From positions 1 to 21,504 of IMG/VR virus record IMGVR_UViG_3300006224_000042: a stretch of 21,504 bases of DNA; one strand, given 5' to 3'. Below are positions 7,823 through 14,763 of this stretch, one piece after another (position 1 is the first letter of the stretch; every line of letters starts with the position of its first letter). Under the pieces are notes generated by a model. The model did not search any database. It saw only the letters and a list, made by a program, of their open reading frames with translations, and had not been told where the DNA came from. A program made the position numbers and the translations under genes. This stretch comes from a virus.

Positions 7823-10800
7823 CTATGTATCCTTCTCCCTTGTTCAGATTCACCACGGTAGCTGTGGCCGTGTGGTATATCTCCACACTCGCTTTGGCCT
7901 TGTGATAGAGCGTAACGGTACAGGTGGCGGTGGCGTGGACGCCAGGAACGAAGAAGTCGAAGACCACCGAGAGCGTGGCCCCGAGGCTCTTGAGGAGCCT
8001 GGTCGCCTTCTGGACCGCTGGGGTGGCCGTCATCGAGACCGCGATGACCAACCGCTGAGCAGCCGTTTTTGCGATGGCTGGTGTAAACGTGCTGGTCAGA
8101 GCCACGAGTTTCCTCGAAACTCGCCTAACCGTGAGCGATAACGTCGTCGCCAAGTTTATACTTTTCACGGAGGCTTTCTGGCTAATCGCCGCCGTTAGCG
8201 TAGCCGTCCGGTCTATAATCTTGCGCGTAGCCCGCGTGACCCCGACCGTCATGGTGGAGGTAACTTGGACCAGTTCCGTGAAGGGGGTACCGGCAACAGA
8301 CTGATAGAACTTCTCAAATGCTGCGGTGAGGGTAGCACCTATACTCTTGGTGGTCGTGACCACTTTCTTCACCGCAGGGGTGAGAGTGGCAGTCACAGCT
8401 ATCGTCTTCGTCGCTATCCAGTTCCGAGCGAACGTTACCGCTCCGGTCAGGGTGAGGGCTATATTCTTCACGGTAGCTCTGAGATGGGCTACCGTACCCG
8501 TTAGACCAAGGGCTATACTTTTCGTGAGCGCCTTCCGTGCCGTAGGCGTGAGCGTAGCTCCGAGAGCGACCAACTTTCTTACGGCATTGGTTCGACCCAC
8601 TGCAAGAGTAGCTGATATCGCTATGGTTTTGGCTGCTATCCAGAGGCGCGTGACCGCCACAGCTAAGGTCGCAGATATCGCCGCTGTCTTGGTAATAGCC
8701 TTGAGGGTAGCAGGGGAAAGGGTGGTGGTGATATTGACTTGCTCGGTAAAATGGTCAGCTCCTGCTGGTGTGTAAACCTTGTCAAACTCAGCGAGGAAGG
8801 TTCCCGTGATAGCTAGGAGTTTAGAAGTTGCATTCCTTACGACGGGAGTAAGGGTTGCGCCCACCGCAATGAGTTTCGAGTATATAGCTAGTCGGGTCAT
8901 CGCTACAGTTCCCGTGACTCCGACACTTATCGTTCTAACGAACGTCCCTAGTTTGGTCAACGCCACCGTTAGAGTAGCGGCTATGTTTTTGGCGGTGGTG
9001 ACGGTTTTCTTTGTCGCTACCCCCCCCGCTCCTCCTCCCGTACCGTGGACCGTCGCGCTCCCTGCGAGCTTCGAGTAGGTGTGAGAAACGGGGGTGCGTG
9101 TCCCCGTTGCCCCCGCTGTCAGCCGTTGCTCCTCGGCAATGAACAGCCCTGCGGAGGCAAGTGGCGAACCACCGATGCCGACCCGCTCGGTCATGCCCGA
9201 CGGAGCAACCGTGGTTCCGTCGTTATTGATGTAGAACAACAGGTCGCCCGCATCGGCGGTGACGGTCGGGCTGACGTAGGTGTCCGCCAGCCCGAACTCA
9301 TAGTTGAAGCCGAAGTCCTCCGAGGGCATCGCCTCGCCCGTCGGAGCACCGATGTAGGTCAGGATGGCGATGTCTATCTCGTTGCCGTTCTCGATGGTTG
9401 CCCCGTAAGTGTAGTTCGCGGGCTCGCTAGCACCCGCGACCTTGGTGTAGACTCGAATCCACCAGTCATCGACCGTCTCGTTGAAGTCTTCGTCGAGGTC
9501 GTCTACGTCCGCGTAGCCCTCGAACGTCCAACCCCCCGGAGGTGTAAACGTCGGGAGGTTGTACCGCTCGGGATAGAAGATGCCGACGACCATGACCATC
9601 AGGTCGCCCTCGACCGTCCCGGTGGGCTTGTCTACGACGATAGTTGATTGGTTCGCGTTGCTGTTCGTCGCGGCGTTGCGGAACTCAAGGGGCGTAGCAC
9701 CACCAGCAAAACTCATCGCTATGTTCTTAGCTAGAACCGTTGCTTTCTTAAACGCGATAGCCAGGGTTGCAGATATAGCGGCTGTCTTCGTGACAGCTTT
9801 GATGGTAGAAGGGGAGAGGGTGGCGCTGATGTTGACTTCTTCGGTGAACGGGGTTCCATTCACGCCGTCGTAAATCTTGGTAAACTCGGCAAGGAAGGTT
9901 CCCGTGATGGCACTCAGAAGCCTTGTGGCTCTGGTAGTAGCCACCAGGAAGGTTTCTGTGATAGCACTCAGAAGCCTTGTAGTCTTGGTGGTAGCCACCG
10001 TTAGCCACGAGCTAGAGGTACTTAGTGGGCCTATCCATCCACTTGAGTCTGCCGCGATAGCGTCGATGAACAACTCTAAATCGGCGCCTGCTGTCCCGAA
10101 CCTTACACGGTCGAAGATTGCTGTAGGATAGGTGAAACTCGCTCCGGTACCACTATGAGACTCTGTAGGAGTCTCACTCTCTAGGTCTGCCCCAGTGAAC
10201 AACCTAAGTTCCCAGGCTCCGGTGCTCTGTTTGAAGTATGTTTCTAGCCTGAACCATTCGTTCAGAGCAGGGACGGCTGTGAACGTAGACCCTGTGACTG
10301 TCCCAATATCATCCAACATCGCCAATACGCGCCCTGTTGTGAACCGTGCTCCACCGAGGCTCGTTGGTCCATCAGAGTCTAGGAAGTAGATTATCCTCGT
10401 GAGGGAGTTGGAGTTAGCAAATCTTCCGTAAATCCGGGTATAGATGGAATCGACCTCGCCGACGACCCAATAGCTGGCCGCTCCGGTGTTGGTTCCAGCG
10501 GCGTAGTACCTACCAGAGAGGGTTCCATGAAGAGCAGTGGTCGAATAGGTCACTGAGTTGCCCGAACCTGTGTTGAACCCAGTCCATTGTGTACCGCTTC
10601 CGGTATCACTCGTTGTGAGTCCTACGCCATTTGACCCTCCCTCGAAGGTGTAATAGTAGTCCCTGGCTGTGTCGTCTCCGCTCGGCACACTCTTTAGTTT
10701 AGAAGTTGCGCGTTTCGTTGCTGGTGTAAGGGTAGAAGCCAAGCTCGTGAATCTGGCTCCTGCCTTCAGTATCCCTGGTGAAAGTGTTGCTGTAATCGCA

Positions 10801-11504
10801 GCGGTTTGGGTGTAGTTCTGAATAGGCGGTGTCGCCTTCAGAACCATCGTCACTGCGGCCCACGCAGCACCGGCACCGTTATCAGTGAATACCCCTGGGT
10901 CTTCGGGGTCGCTGGGGGCTAGTTTGTAAGCAAGACCGACCGAAATATCGAAGTTGTCATTGCCGATGGAGTTGACAGCGTTGGTGGTGTAACCCGTCGG
11001 AGCCGTCAGCGTGAGTGCTGACGTGTTTCCTACCGCACCAGCGATGACTACTGCGCTGCTAGCTTCCGTGAATCCAGAAACCTGAGGTGGATTTGGGTCT
11101 CCGCCTGTGGTACCGTTTGCGGTCTGTATAGATATCTCTAGTGGTCCGCCTTGCGCGACGCTTGCCACATCCCGAAACAACATCACAGCAAGCGCGGTAG
11201 ATGAGTCGGTGCCTGTACCACTCGCCGTCGAAACGATGTTCGTATCTGTACCGTTGTGGTACTTGTAGAATACAGCTAGGTTGGCGTCACCCGCAGTTCC
11301 ACCGTCAACGCTTATAGTCGATGTTGTTAGTTCTGTGTAGCCCGCCGTGGTTATCGCTAGAGTTGGCTCCGTGAAGTCATCGTCGCCTGCTCCGAGAACG
11401 GCGATGATAAGGTCAGAGGTTGCTCTCGCTGCGGGAAGAGCCAGTGTGATTGACCCACCGTTGGTGGCATTGCCAACAACACTGCCGACATAAGATATAG
11501 CCAT
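7812..11504 (-). CDS. Giant modular tail fibre / adhesin with basic 18-residue repeats, 1230 aa
   Basis: The domains, in order, are as follows. Residues 1-226 are a beta domain (SDLIIAVLGAG ... AVMLFRDV). 231-272 hold three short repeats. 281-495 are a LamG/concanavalin-like jelly roll (DYYYTFEGG, YTRIYGRF, ALNEWFRLETYFKQSTGAWE), a fold that commonly binds sugars. 501-600 hold five repeats. 603-815 are a second beta domain (EGDLMVMVVGIFYP, PPGGWTFEGY, VYTKVAGASEPANYTYGA). 820-828 are a Gly-rich linker. 830-1186 hold about 18 repeats. 1187-1230 are a short tail with two YHxxAxA units. The repeats have the form K-x-I-A-x-T-A-T-L-T-P-A. The start at ATG 11504 has no clear ribosome site, and the 11524-11916 gene ends only 20 bases upstream. 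It probably contacts the host surface. Fibre identity is inferred from size, modularity and position. Confidence 0.7.
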   Translation of the reverse strand: MAISYVGSVVGNATNGGSITLALPAARATSDLIIAVLGAGDDDFTEPTLAITTAGYTELTTSTISVDGGTAGDANLAVFYKYHNGTDTNIVSTASGTGTDSSTALAVMLFRDVASVAQGGPLEISIQTANGTTGGDPNPPQVSGFTEASSAVVIAGAVGNTSALTLTAPTGYTTNAVNSIGNDNFDISVGLAYKLAPSDPEDPGVFTDNGAGAAWAAVTMVLKATPPIQNYTQTAAITATLSPGILKAGARFTSLASTLTPATKRATSKLKSVPSGDDTARDYYYTFEGGSNGVGLTTSDTGSGTQWTGFNTGSGNSVTYSTTALHGTLSGRYYAAGTNTGAASYWVVGEVDSIYTRIYGRFANSNSLTRIIYFLDSDGPTSLGGARFTTGRVLAMLDDIGTVTGSTFTAVPALNEWFRLETYFKQSTGAWELRLFTGADLESETPTESHSGTGASFTYPTAIFDRVRFGTAGADLELFIDAIAADSSGWIGPLSTSSSWLTVATTKTTRLLSAITETFLVATTRATRLLSAITGTFLAEFTKIYDGVNGTPFTEEVNISATLSPSTIKAVTKTAAISATLAIAFKKATVLAKNIAMSFAGGATPLEFRNAATNSNANQSTIVVDKPTGTVEGDLMVMVVGIFYPERYNLPTFTPPGGWTFEGYADVDDLDEDFNETVDDWWIRVYTKVAGASEPANYTYGATIENGNEIDIAILTYIGAPTGEAMPSEDFGFNYEFGLADTYVSPTVTADAGDLLFYINNDGTTVAPSGMTERVGIGGSPLASAGLFIAEEQRLTAGATGTRTPVSHTYSKLAGSATVHGTGGGAGGVATKKTVTTAKNIAATLTVALTKLGTFVRTISVGVTGTVAMTRLAIYSKLIAVGATLTPVVRNATSKLLAITGTFLAEFDKVYTPAGADHFTEQVNITTTLSPATLKAITKTAAISATLAVAVTRLWIAAKTIAISATLAVGRTNAVRKLVALGATLTPTARKALTKSIALGLTGTVAHLRATVKNIALTLTGAVTFARNWIATKTIAVTATLTPAVKKVVTTTKSIGATLTAAFEKFYQSVAGTPFTELVQVTSTMTVGVTRATRKIIDRTATLTAAISQKASVKSINLATTLSLTVRRVSRKLVALTSTFTPAIAKTAAQRLVIAVSMTATPAVQKATRLLKSLGATLSVVFDFFVPGVHATATCTVTLYHKAKASVEIYHTATATVVNLNKGEGYIDGY
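7947..9017 (-). repeat. Coding repeat array, block C: about 18 copies of a 17-20-residue unit
   Basis: These bases encode fibre residues 830-1186. Anchor positions of the basic residue before the strand fall near residues 839, 857, 877, 895, 939, 959, 978, 995, 1013, 1033, 1053, 1095, 1114, 1132, 1151 and 1172, with two variant units at 921 and 1077 that begin with EQ or EL. Typical units are KTIAISATLAVGRTNAV, KSIALGLTGTVAHLRAT and KTIAVTATLTPAVKKVV. Hydrophobic and Thr residues alternate, as in beta-strands, with a Lys/Arg pair at each turn. This points to a stacked beta structure such as a solenoid; the fold is inferred. Confidence 0.85.
9021..9704 (-). other. GC-rich domain cassette inside the fibre gene
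   Basis: This stretch encodes residues 601-828. Three of its 60-base lines, counted by hand, are 57, 63 and 62 percent GC. Two lines from the flanking fibre DNA are 52 and 48 percent. Codons here end mostly in C or G (GTC GGC ATC TTC, GAC GAC CTC GAC), while the flanks use ATA, AGG and CTA. The edges fall at the borders of a folded domain between two repeat blocks, which suggests that the domain was acquired as a unit. Confidence 0.6.
9705..10004 (-). repeat. Coding repeat array, block B: five repeat units
   Basis: These bases encode residues 501-600: two nearly identical 18-residue units (TRLLSAITETFLVATTRA type), then EEVNISATLSPST, KTAAISATLAIAF and KNIAMSFAGG. Residues 528-584 are a close copy of 895-950 in block C, with about 39 of 56 aligned residues identical by eye. 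Part of a block was therefore copied as a longer segment. Confidence 0.8.
9892..9999 (-). repeat. Tandem 54-bp direct repeat, two copies
   Basis: Bases 9892-9945 and 9946-9999 are adjacent copies with about 46 of 54 identical positions by eye. Each is exactly 18 codons. It is the youngest-looking duplication in the fibre repeat system and shows that the array grows in units of 54 bp. Confidence 0.9.
10689..10814 (-). repeat. Coding repeat array, block A: three short repeat units
   Basis: These bases encode residues 231-272: TQTAAITATLSPGILKAG, ARFTSLASTLTPATKRAT and a truncated SKLKSV. They join the first beta domain to the LamG-like domain, so every folded domain of the fibre is bordered by repeats. 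Confidence 0.75.
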
Positions 11505-11523
11505 GTAGGACTACTTTATGGTA

Positions 11524-11916
11524 TTACGAAGGGTCTATCGTGAACGTGACCGCCAGGGTGTCGTTGGCACTCATGTTGACCGCAGCGAAGGTGGCACGGA
11601 TAGCCATAACACCAGCAGAAGAGGCGGTGAACAAGCCAGCCTCGGTGATAGCATAAGTGGTATCAGCGGTGATAGCGGCCCCCGCAGCCTGGTACTTCGC
11701 GGTGTCCGTAGACCCCGTAACAGAGATAGTGACGGTCCCACGCGCAGGCGTGCCATCAGTAATCTCCGTGGTCAGAGCCGTTTGAGTCTTCGCCTCAGCG
11801 GTGGTCCCGGTACCGAGACCGATGTGCGACATTGGGATATCGTAGGTCGCGTTAGCATCTTCAGCGAGACGGTGCGTGACCCACTCTTCCCCGGTGTGCG
11901 TTAGAACAGCAGCCAT
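11524..11916 (-). CDS. Small virion protein, possibly fibre-associated, 130 aa
   Basis: The start at ATG 11916 has a full AGGAGG four bases upstream, one of the best ribosome sites in the operon. The protein is Thr/Ala-rich and beta-like throughout. It contains SHIGLGTGTTAEAKTQTALT, RGTVTISVTG, TYAITEAGLFTASSAGVMAI and ends in DTLAVTFTIDPS. I recall this pattern (IGxGTTA, then TYxIxEAGLF and RATF) from short phage tail or fibre-base proteins. It lies directly before the giant fibre gene with a 19-base gap, which fits a fibre-base or collar role. A 20-base stretch around the HIGLGT codons closely matches one in the capsid gene. Confidence 0.5.
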   Translation of the reverse strand: MAAVLTHTGEEWVTHRLAEDANATYDIPMSHIGLGTGTTAEAKTQTALTTEITDGTPARGTVTISVTGSTDTAKYQAAGAAITADTTYAITEAGLFTASSAGVMAIRATFAAVNMSANDTLAVTFTIDPS

Positions 11917-11924
11917 ATTTCCTC

Positions 11925-12080
11925 CTACTTAGTTTCAGGTGTGAACCGAGCCCGCCCTGTGGCAAGCTTATCGTACTTGACAACGGTGCCATCAGCTTTC
12001 GTGAGTACGGCACTCACAACGACGTTCGGGCCGTAGATGACCGTCATCAACTTGTTCCAAAGCTTCTTCAGCTTCTTCAT
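11925..12080 (-). CDS. Very small basic protein, 51 aa
   Basis: I place the start at ATG 12080, giving MKKLKKLWNKLMTVIYGPNV as the opening. It overlaps the upstream stop as ATGA, and GGAG lies 11 bases before it. A start further upstream would add 37 residues inside the previous gene and is unlikely. The N-terminus is a Lys/Leu amphipathic helix, followed by a short beta-like part (VVVSAVLTKADGTVVKYDKL). It is too short for the helix to be called membrane-spanning. The function is unknown; it could be a small head or tail accessory protein. Confidence 0.45.
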   Translation of the reverse strand: MKKLKKLWNKLMTVIYGPNVVVSAVLTKADGTVVKYDKLATGRARFTPETK

Positions 12081-12526
12081 CAGACTATATACTCCGTTCC
12101 AGGGACGGTATCGTATTCCATAACGATGACAGAAGGAGCACCGTAATCGGTGTTCGCTCCTATACCAGAGGTCGAGGTACGGACCCGCCAACCAGGAGAC
12201 AGAAGCATCACGCCAGGAAGCGTCTTGCTTCCGTATCTGTTAGGGGATGTACCAGTAAGGTCAAACTCTTTGTAGTTAGCACCCCACATATACCGCACCG
12301 TCGTAGAGATAGACTGTGCCGTGGTGAATCCTGGGGCAAGATACTGGACGTTCGTACCATCGTCTATGATGAACGACGGGTTCGGGGTCTGCGTTGCACC
12401 CTGAACACACGTCACCGCGAAGCTGATAAGTTGCCAGTATTTGCCAGCAGGAACGGTCTCTGACACCTCGTTGTTCGCCGCTGGGTTAGTCCCAGTGACG
12501 ACCTTTAGAACTCCTTGTCTACCCAT
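12080..12526 (-). CDS. Beta-sandwich virion protein, 148 aa
   Basis: ATG 12526 follows AGGGGG five bases upstream. The gene starts nine bases after the stop of the preceding gene. The sequence is almost entirely beta-like: AGKYWQLISFAVTCVQGATQ, PSFIIDDGTNVQYLAPGF, STTVRYMWGANYKEFDLTGT, GVMLLSPGWRVRTSTSGIGA and SVIVMEYDTVPG. This arrangement (a K-Y-W-x-L strand, then a 'loses solvent' pair and a closing VxEY strand) is common in small phage structural proteins. Head decoration or tail-spike base are both possible. There is no enzymatic motif. Confidence 0.5.
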   Translation of the reverse strand: MGRQGVLKVVTGTNPAANNEVSETVPAGKYWQLISFAVTCVQGATQTPNPSFIIDDGTNVQYLAPGFTTAQSISTTVRYMWGANYKEFDLTGTSPNRYGSKTLPGVMLLSPGWRVRTSTSGIGANTDYGAPSVIVMEYDTVPGTEYIV

Positions 12527-12535
12527 CTGTACCCC

Positions 12536-12964
12536 CTAATCCGCTGTGCTGAGGAGCCCCTGTTTGATGAGAGAGGGCTTGTGGGTTCCGCAGAACTCTT
12601 CACCGACGAGGGCCGGATTCTTACACTGACGAATCTCACCCTTCTCGGTGACGAAGTGAGAACAGCGCAGTTCCTCAGGAGTAGCGTTCGTCTTGTACCC
12701 TTCGGGGGCAACCTGACCGGGGGCAAGCCAGAGATGGTGCCCGAAATCCGTATGGTTCAACAGGTAGTCCTCAACTTGCTTACGCTCTTCATCGGACCAG
12801 CGGTTCGTCTTCTGTGCAGACTCAGAATCCCAGAGTCTACCTCTTCCTCGGAAGTTCACAGAGAGCCCAGGGACGGGTGTGACCCTACCGGAAACAGGGT
12901 GAACCTGCTCCCACTTCGGGCGGACCACATACGTCATATTCTCAAACTGGGACATAAATATCAC
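12536..12964 (-). CDS. Virion-region protein with C-terminal CCCH zinc-binding motif, 142 aa
   Basis: GTG 12964 is preferred because AAAGGA lies eight bases upstream; the ATG three codons later would be 16-17 bases away. The N-terminal 90 residues are mixed (YVVRPKWEQVHPVSGRVTPV, WSDEERKQVEDYLLNHTDFG). The C-terminus carries C101-x12-C114-x10-C125-x2-H128, spaced much like the plant WRC zinc motif (C-x9-C-x10-C-x2-H), with the sequence CKNPALVGEEFCGTHK. That pattern binds one zinc and DNA in WRC proteins. Here the role is unknown; a structural zinc or DNA contact in the head is possible. It lies among capsid-accessory genes. Confidence 0.5.
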   Translation of the reverse strand: MIFMSQFENMTYVVRPKWEQVHPVSGRVTPVPGLSVNFRGRGRLWDSESAQKTNRWSDEERKQVEDYLLNHTDFGHHLWLAPGQVAPEGYKTNATPEELRCSHFVTEKGEIRQCKNPALVGEEFCGTHKPSLIKQGLLSTAD

Positions 12965-12979
12965 AGCGATAATCCTTTC

Positions 12980-13402
12980 TTAGTAACCCCAGGCCACCCA
13001 GCGGAGGCTGGTAATAGCGGAAAGGTTCGTGGTGGCGGTACATTGAGTCACGAGCCCATCGGTGTACGCCAACAGAAGTTTGCTCGTGGTGTTCACGTCA
13101 ACGGTCCTTGCCGCAGCCACGTTCGGCTGTTGGAAAAGCACACCGCTGACAACTCCTGAGGGGAACGCATCCCATATGGCGCTGATGTCCTCGCCCCCCG
13201 TGGGGTACGAAGAGTCGAACGCAAAGGTACCCGTCAGGATGACAGGCCGCTTCCCGGCAGTGGTGAGTCCGCGTATAGACCCGCCGATACCACGAACCTC
13301 GCGGCCCTGTCCAGCGTGACCAGGAACCTTCGTGGAATACTTCGCATCGCCAGAGAGGGTGTTATTCCAGACGGTACCGTTATCGAAAGTCACAGTTGCC
13401 AT
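12980..13402 (-). CDS. Putative head decoration / capsid-accessory protein, 140 aa
   Basis: ATG 13402 has AGGAG six bases upstream. It is the first gene after the major capsid gene, where decoration or stabilisation proteins are usually encoded. The sequence is Gly/Thr/Val-rich and beta-like: MATVTFDNGTVWNNTLSGDA, GIGGSIRGLTTAGKRPVILT, SGVLFQQPNV, TVDVNTTSKLLLAYTDG, and a C-terminal SLRWVAWGY. There are no charged helices, enzymatic residues or membrane segment. A strong G-C hairpin lies between the two genes and might set the ratio of the two proteins. The decoration role is inferred from position. Confidence 0.5.
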   Translation of the reverse strand: MATVTFDNGTVWNNTLSGDAKYSTKVPGHAGQGREVRGIGGSIRGLTTAGKRPVILTGTFAFDSSYPTGGEDISAIWDAFPSGVVSGVLFQQPNVAAARTVDVNTTSKLLLAYTDGLVTQCTATTNLSAITSLRWVAWGY

Positions 13403-13422
13403 GTAGTTCTCCTATGGATGAG

Positions 13423-13442
13423 GGGGGGGCTTTCGCCCCCCC
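13423..13442 (-). promoter_or_regulatory. Intercistronic G-C hairpin with GAAA loop, after the capsid gene
   Basis: On the minus strand the two 8-bp arms are GGGGGGGC and GCCCCCCC, closed by a GAAA tetraloop. The stem begins about 12 bases after the capsid stop and ends just before the ribosome site of the 12980-13402 gene. No U-run follows, so it is not a classic terminator. It could protect the 3' end of a processed capsid message or lower downstream expression. Confidence 0.7.
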
Positions 13443-13454
13443 GAACTCAGACGG

Positions 13455-14696
13455 TTACGCCGTCACGTTCTTGAGGATTCCGTGAACCTCAGGAGTCGAG
13501 ACCTGAAGGCCCGCCTCCGTGAGATACTCGTCAATCCAGCCGTCCATCCCAGGACCCTGACGGTCCATCAGCAGCTTGGTCGCACCGTTCGAGAACGGAC
13601 GGTACATAAGCTTACTGACATCGACAGCCAAAGCCCAGGAACCCCAGCCCTGAGCCCCACCGGGGCCATTCTCCAACAGGCGGTGCTTCACGATGTTGAG
13701 CGTACCGTGCGAGGTGAGCCACTGCGTCACCGCGATACCATACGTCTTGTCGGAAGGCACCGTCTGAAGACGGGCCGCAGCAAGCTGGTCTATAACACTG
13801 ATGACGCCCGCAGCCGCGAACAGCGTGCGGGAATCGGTCGCAGAGGTCTTCGAGAAAACGTCGGCAAGCCACGTTTCCATCTCAGCCTCGGTCAGCGTTC
13901 CACCAGCATCCTTGACCTGCATCGAGCCGTTACCGAATCCCGTAGCGAAGTTGACGAATCCACGGGTGGTACGGAGCGGGGCACCGGCCCCGAGGGAACC
14001 TTCCTGCGTGGTAGAGTCTTCCGACCCGTACCCGAAGAGCATTGCCCTCTCGATGTCTATAGCGTGCTCGATGGCCTTTTCCGCACGCTGAGTCTCACGG
14101 TTCCCGCCGAAGTACGACTCAGAACCCTCGCGGGTACGGGTCGCGCCGAAGGGACGCCGGAAAATCTGCGTGAAGTTAGACACCTGAACACTCTGCCACT
14201 CGTCAGGCGTGGACACGTCCTGGCCTTCAGAGAATGCCGACCCGATGACGAACAGCGAGTCGTTGGTGCTCGTAGAAGTAGCGCCAGTCGTACCAGCGAT
14301 ACCACGGACCACAACCACAACGTCAGCCGTAGCAGAAGCAACCTTCATAACCTCTGCGGTGGACGGGTTGAGAACGAGGTCGCCCTTCTGGAAGTAAAGT
14401 CCAGTTCCGGTGACGACCGGGATATCCGTGGTAGTGTTGTTAACTGAGCTACTCAGAGCGGAAGTCTTGGGGCGAAGCCCCTTCTCATACCACTCGAATC
14501 GAGGGTTCGTAGCGACCTTGGACCCCGCCTTCTCGCTAAGAAGCGTGAAGGGGGAAGCCGAGGGGTCAACGTAGAACACCTTGGGGCCAACGTCACGGAC
14601 CAGGATTGCGGTCGTTCCGTTGTAGCCAAGGGTCACGTCGGTACCAAGACCAATGTGCGTGGTCGCGCCCGAACCCTGCTTGATAGTCACAGGCAT
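13455..14696 (-). CDS. Major capsid protein, 413 aa
   Basis: It follows the scaffold gene and has a strong site (AAGGA eight bases before ATG 14696). Residues about 165-200 contain WQSVQVSNFTQIFRRPFGAT, followed by ETQRAEKAIEHAIDIERAML and FGYGSEDSTTQEGSLGAGAP. This is the pattern of the DUF5309-type major capsid proteins of short-tailed phages (the strand NxTQIF, the long helix, then a Gly-rich stretch). Later parts (AEMETWLADVFSKTSATDS, WLTSHGTLNIVKHRLLENGP, LLMDRQGPGMDGWIDEYLTE) fit the rest of an HK97-type fold. Residues 70-160 hold a small beta insertion (VLNPSTAEVMKVAS). The family name is from memory, not a search. No separate protease gene was seen. Confidence 0.8.
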   Translation of the reverse strand: MPVTIKQGSGATTHIGLGTDVTLGYNGTTAILVRDVGPKVFYVDPSASPFTLLSEKAGSKVATNPRFEWYEKGLRPKTSALSSSVNNTTTDIPVVTGTGLYFQKGDLVLNPSTAEVMKVASATADVVVVVRGIAGTTGATSTSTNDSLFVIGSAFSEGQDVSTPDEWQSVQVSNFTQIFRRPFGATRTREGSESYFGGNRETQRAEKAIEHAIDIERAMLFGYGSEDSTTQEGSLGAGAPLRTTRGFVNFATGFGNGSMQVKDAGGTLTEAEMETWLADVFSKTSATDSRTLFAAAGVISVIDQLAAARLQTVPSDKTYGIAVTQWLTSHGTLNIVKHRLLENGPGGAQGWGSWALAVDVSKLMYRPFSNGATKLLMDRQGPGMDGWIDEYLTEAGLQVSTPEVHGILKNVTA

Positions 14697-14733
14697 ATGC
14701 TGTGTCCTTTCATAGTAGGTTTACGGGGGTACC

Positions 14734-14763
14734 AACCGAGGCCGCGAAGCGGGTGTATCGGTT
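14734..14763 (-). promoter_or_regulatory. Intercistronic two-part hairpin between scaffold and capsid genes
   Basis: AACCGA (14734-14739) pairs with TCGGTT (14758-14763), and inside it CCGC (14742-14745) pairs with GCGG (14749-14752). On the minus strand it begins on the scaffold stop codon and ends about 37 bases before the capsid start. No U-run follows. With the hairpin at 13423-13442, both ends of the capsid message are flanked by stable stems. Confidence 0.6.

Noticed and set aside
7947-9017. CRISPR-like or other non-coding direct repeats in this region
   Set aside because: The repeats are diverged, in frame and multiples of codons; they encode the fibre repeat.
9045-9647. 200-codon plus-strand frame in the fibre gene
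   Set aside because: The GC-rich cassette has few stops on the opposite strand; the minus frame is continuous over 1230 codons.
13423-13442. Rho-independent terminator after the capsid gene
   Set aside because: The stem is strong but no U-run follows, and the next gene begins close by.
13482-14447. 321-codon plus-strand frame antisense to the capsid gene
   Set aside because: It is a mirror of the capsid codon pattern, Arg/Ser-rich, without a ribosome site.
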